Below are positions 61,149-64,000 of a DNA stretch of 64,000 nucleotides, piece after piece. The number at the start of each line of letters is the position of its first letter. Position 1 is the stretch's first letter. Origin of the DNA: Citromicrobium bathyomarinum (GTDB lineage: Bacteria > Pseudomonadota > Alphaproteobacteria > Sphingomonadales > Sphingomonadaceae); assembly GCF_021021475.1 (NCBI RefSeq), contig NZ_JAINWL010000002.1, positions 1 to 64,000 on the forward strand, written 5' to 3'. Both the position numbers and the translations under genes were made by a program. The notes beneath the pieces were generated by a model, which was not told the DNA's origin, ran no database searches, and worked only from the letters and a program-made list of their open reading frames with translations.

Positions 61149-61946
61149 TCAATGCACGAAGCGCGCGACCACGTCGCGGTAGGAGCGCGAGACCTTAACC
61201 TCTGCGCCCGAGCTCAGCACCAGGAAGCACTCGCCGTTGGTGTGCGGCTTCACCTGCCGCACCTGGTCGAGATTGACGATGGTCGAGCGGTGGACCCGCT
61301 GGAACTTGCGCGGGTCCAGTCGGCGTTCCAGATCCTTCATCGTCTCGCGCAGGATCAGCGAATTATCGCCGGTATAGATGCACATGTAATCGCCCGCCGC
61401 CTCGATATGTTCGATCGATTCGACCTCGACGCGGAAGATCTTGCCCCGGTCCTTGACGTTGAGCAGTTTCTCGAACCGGTCCGATCCGTCGGCCGCGCCG
61501 TCCTGCAATTCCTCGGCGGCTTCGGGGGCCACTTCGGCGAGCACGTTCATCAGCTTTTCCGCCTCGTCCGCGCCGCGCTTCTCGGTCATCCGCTGGCGGA
61601 CGCGTTCGATCACGTCGGCCAGCTTGTCCTCGTCGACCGGCTTCATCAGGTAATGCAGCGCATTGGCCTGGAACGCGCGGATCGCATGCTCCTGAAATGC
61701 GGTGACGAACACGAACAGCGGCGGTTCGATATCCATCACGCCCTGCACCACGCCGAAGCCATCGAAACCGGGCATCTGGATGTCGAGGAAGACGAGGTCG
61801 GGGCGCAGCGTCTTGATCTTGCGGATCGCCTCGCGCCCGTTCGAACAGGTGTCGATGATCTCGACATCCTCAAACTTCTCGAGCCGCAGTTGCAGACCCT
61901 GAATGGCCAGCTTCTCGTCGTCCACGATGATCGTCTTGATGGTCAT
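61149..61946 (-). CDS. LytTR-type response regulator
   Basis: A 265-residue regulator. A receiver domain (residues 1-120; phospho-Asp55 in LVFLDIQMPG, Lys in MKPVDEDK) is followed by an acidic linker and a LytTR DNA-binding domain (about 160-262, KIFRVEVESIEHIEAAGDY and QRVHRSTIVNL). It is seven bases after the sensor kinase gene. The targets are unknown. The start ATG 61946 is chosen. Confidence 0.92.
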   Translation of the reverse strand: MTIKTIIVDDEKLAIQGLQLRLEKFEDVEIIDTCSNGREAIRKIKTLRPDLVFLDIQMPGFDGFGVVQGVMDIEPPLFVFVTAFQEHAIRAFQANALHYLMKPVDEDKLADVIERVRQRMTEKRGADEAEKLMNVLAEVAPEAAEELQDGAADGSDRFEKLLNVKDRGKIFRVEVESIEHIEAAGDYMCIYTGDNSLILRETMKDLERRLDPRKFQRVHRSTIVNLDQVRQVKPHTNGECFLVLSSGAEVKVSRSYRDVVARFVH

Positions 61947-61953
61947 TTTCTCA

Positions 61954-63240
61954 CTATCCAATCGGGCTGGGGCCCATGGCGCGGGGGTACGCCGGTGAAT
62001 CAACGGCCGGTCCAGCATCCTGTTTCCCGTGCCGCCGCTCGGTCGACCATCCATCCCGCGCCTCTCCGAGAAGCGAGGGGTGTGTGGTCAGTTCGGGCGG
62101 CGGTGCGAGCGCTGCGGCAATGTCTTCGCCTTCACGCTCGAACGGGATTTCGATAATCACCGTGAAGCCGCCCTGAACCGGGGAGCGAATTTCGAACAGA
62201 TGGTTCTCGCCATACGCCTGGGCGAGCCGGTTGCGAATATTGGCGAGGCCGACCCCGGTCGAATCCGGGCTGTCGCTGCGTGGGAGCGAGGTGCCGGTCG
62301 CATCCAGCGGGGTCTTGAGCCCGGGCCCGGTGTCCGACACCACCAGCCGCAGGCGCGAGCCGGACAATTGCGCGGTGAGCGAGATCTTCGCGCCCTCCTC
62401 CAGCGGGGAGACCGCGTATTTGATCGCGTTTTCGACCAGCGGCTGCAGCAGCAGCGAGGGCAGGCACGCCTCGGCCGCTTCGTCCGCGATGTCGAATTCG
62501 GTCTGCAACCGCTCTTCGAACCGCATCCGCTCGATATCGAGGTAAAGCTTCAGCGTCTCCACCTCCTGCGCCACGGTCACCGTGCCGCCCGGCTGCGAGA
62601 CCAGCGTGTGGCGCAGGAAGCGCGACAGGCGGGTGAGCATCGCATTGGCGGGCTCGGTCTGTTTGAGCAGCACCAGCGTGGAGATCGAGTTGAGCGTGTT
62701 GAACAGGAAATGCGGGTTGAGCTGATAGCGCAGCATCGCCAGCTGCGCGCTGGTCGCCTGCGCCTCCAGCCGTTCAAGCCGGTCGGCCTGCTCCTCCAGC
62801 TGGAGGAAATAGTTGATCGCATAATAGAGCCCGGTCCACGCACCCAGCAGCGGGCCCTCCACCGCAAGGTAGAGGAAGAACAGCTGGGTCAGCGTGGTTT
62901 CGCGATCGAAATAGTACAGCCCGGCCACCCATGCCTCGATCAGGACCAGCACGCTCAGCGCGGTGGCGAGGGCGAGTGTGGTCAACCCCCAGGTGACCAG
63001 CGGCTGCCGGCCCATCAGGTTGCGATAGATCACCGAAAGCAGCAGACTGAGCGAAAAGCCCGTCACGGTTGCAGGGAACACGATCGCCAGCAGGCCGAGG
63101 CCCTGCCCGTTGACGAGGCCTTGCACACAGCGCAGCAGCATCGCGCCGCCCCAGCCCGCGAATTGCAGGTTCCAGAAGGCGCGATTCTTGTTCGCGAAGA
63201 ACGGGGCGGGGCGGTAGGGCAGCACGGCCATGGCCCCCAT
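61954..63240 (-). CDS. LytS-like (His_kinase family) membrane sensor
   Basis: A 428-residue sensor. Four or more membrane helices (about residues 30-145) precede the kinase core: the phospho-acceptor His177 in YQLNPHFLFNTLNSIS, the N box in LLQPLVENAIKYAV and the G boxes (SDTGPGLK, STGVGLANIRNRL). The C-terminal 55 residues are Pro/Ser/Arg-rich and beyond the normal end of the ATPase domain. The start is ATG 63240 or ATG 63231. It is followed by its regulator. Confidence 0.9.
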   Translation of the reverse strand: MGAMAVLPYRPAPFFANKNRAFWNLQFAGWGGAMLLRCVQGLVNGQGLGLLAIVFPATVTGFSLSLLLSVIYRNLMGRQPLVTWGLTTLALATALSVLVLIEAWVAGLYYFDRETTLTQLFFLYLAVEGPLLGAWTGLYYAINYFLQLEEQADRLERLEAQATSAQLAMLRYQLNPHFLFNTLNSISTLVLLKQTEPANAMLTRLSRFLRHTLVSQPGGTVTVAQEVETLKLYLDIERMRFEERLQTEFDIADEAAEACLPSLLLQPLVENAIKYAVSPLEEGAKISLTAQLSGSRLRLVVSDTGPGLKTPLDATGTSLPRSDSPDSTGVGLANIRNRLAQAYGENHLFEIRSPVQGGFTVIIEIPFEREGEDIAAALAPPPELTTHPSLLGEARDGWSTERRHGKQDAGPAVDSPAYPRAMGPSPIG

Positions 63241-63321
63241 TTAGCGCAACCGGCCGCATTCTCACAAACTTTTGCGCAAGCCGCGGTGATCGGTTAGTTT
63301 CTCACGCCAAGGAGAGGACCA

Positions 63322-63942
63322 ATGCAACCAGCAGACACGCTGCATTCGGCCGCAGAGCGCGCCAAATTCCGCGAGATGAAGGAAGGCACCGCCCAGGACT
63401 GGGCGATCATCAGCGGCGAATACATGGCCTTCGCCAAGGGCCTGCCCGACCGCGTGCTCGACCATCTCAAGCTGCTCGACGGCGATTTCGGCGGCTTTCC
63501 GGTGTGCCGCCTGGAGCATTCGCTGCAAACCGCCACCCGCGCCCATCGCGACGGGCGGGACGAGCGCTACGTGGTGATGGCATTGCTCCACGATATCGGC
63601 GATACGCTGGGCAGCTACAACCATCCCGAAGTCGCTGCCTCGATCATCAAGCCCTTCGTCAGCGAGGAGGTGCACTGGATCTGCCAGAACCACGGCGCCT
63701 TCCAGGGCTATTACTATTTCCACTTCCTCGGCATGGACCAGAACGCGCGCGAACAGTTCCGCGATCATCCGCACTACGAAGCGTGCAAAGAATTCTGCGA
63801 GAAATACGACCAGGCCGCGTTCGACCCGGATTACGAGAGCGAGCCGCTGGAGTTCTTCGAGCCGATGGTCCGCCGGGTGATGGCACGGCCTCTGTCGTCG
63901 CCCTACGCCAAGGCGCTCGATAACGAAGAGGCCGCTGCCTAG
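63322..63942 (+). CDS. HD-domain hydrolase-like protein
   Basis: A 206-residue protein with an HD fold. The metal residues are His66 (CRLEHSLQT), His90-Asp91 (ALLHDIGDT) and a later His (HWICQNHG). The substrate is unknown; the family includes phosphohydrolases. The ribosome site AAGGAGAGG is strong. Its stop shares CTAG with a putative convergent gene at the window edge. Confidence 0.85.
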   Translation: MQPADTLHSAAERAKFREMKEGTAQDWAIISGEYMAFAKGLPDRVLDHLKLLDGDFGGFPVCRLEHSLQTATRAHRDGRDERYVVMALLHDIGDTLGSYNHPEVAASIIKPFVSEEVHWICQNHGAFQGYYYFHFLGMDQNAREQFRDHPHYEACKEFCEKYDQAAFDPDYESEPLEFFEPMVRRVMARPLSSPYAKALDNEEAAA

Positions 63943-64000
63943 CGCCCGGCGAGATCCTTGCCCGGCAGCTCTTCGCGCCGGAAACCGGTCGCCCAGTCGG
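63939..64000 (-). CDS. 3' end of a convergent gene (partial)
   Basis: The last 20 codons of a minus-strand frame end at CTAG (63939-63941) and encode DWATGFRREELPGKDLAGR before the stop. Its stop overlaps the HD gene's TAG, as in three other convergent pairs here. Only the tail is visible, so the function cannot be told. Confidence is low because no start or domain is in view. Confidence 0.35.
   Translation of the reverse strand, partial: DWATGFRREELPGKDLAGR

Overview
The window is a G+C-rich, gene-dense stretch of chromosome from an alphaproteobacterium. It looks like a sphingomonad, probably of the Erythrobacteraceae type. The grounds are SciP (the DUF1153 CtrA inhibitor) next to a GlsB-type membrane protein, a UrcA-family protein, a compact suf operon with a very short SufD, a fused ThiS-ThiG, an ExoD protein, a DUF2093 protein and a 30S S9 with an acidic N-terminal tail. 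These assignments come from reading translated frames and motifs; no database search was run. I saw no tRNA, rRNA, CRISPR array, integrase or transposase. Most of the window is core chromosome.

Layout. Bases 1-6,900 hold surface-polysaccharide genes (an O-antigen ligase-like protein, manC and manA) together with a dnaJ-like gene, yihY and fabI. Bases 6,900-13,240 run pdxH, a CDF metal transporter, a PhzF-like isomerase, a lipoprotein serine hydrolase, mnmA, sciP with a coupled small gene, and glsB. Bases 13,400-19,600 carry an RND efflux pair whose permease has an extra membrane insert, an overlooked 52-residue secreted peptide and a DUF445 protein. Bases 19,600-29,650 hold etfBA, exoD, sucC, an inositol monophosphatase-like enzyme, an OmpA-type lipoprotein, a CorC/HlyC protein, a diacylglycerol-kinase-like protein, a phosphoesterase and rplM-rpsI. 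Bases 29,700-42,900 hold ctaA-cutA with an unknown exported protein, a MerC-like protein, thiSG, an outer-membrane porin, an acyl-CoA ligase, ggt, pyrD and a DUF885 lipoprotein.

The most interesting region is 42,780-50,203, the suf iron-sulfur assembly operon. Its order is an IscR-like regulator, sufB, three accessory genes, sufC, sufD, sufS, a DUF59 gene, sufA and a small unknown gene. An inverted repeat that may be the regulator's own operator precedes it. Between sufB and sufC lie a palindromic REP-like doublet, a diverged second copy of the last nine codons of sufB, a visibly AT-richer 71-codon gene, a DUF559-like (nuclease-fold) protein and a two-helix membrane protein. The accessory genes are translationally coupled to one another and to sufC. 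Together they look like a recombined suf operon that carries uncharacterised accessory factors.

Bases 50,200-64,000 are extremely compact. They hold an EI24 protein, an adenosine kinase, UrcA facing a LysR regulator, purD and xseA with overlapping divergent start codons, an M23 peptidase, rpmB, tadA, a secreted RNase T2, nadC, a LytS/LytTR-type two-component pair and an HD-domain protein. Three convergent gene pairs share the stop sequence CTAG and a fourth shares CTAA. Three REP-like doublets are scattered over the right-hand half. Several minus-strand terminators share an AGGAG foot.
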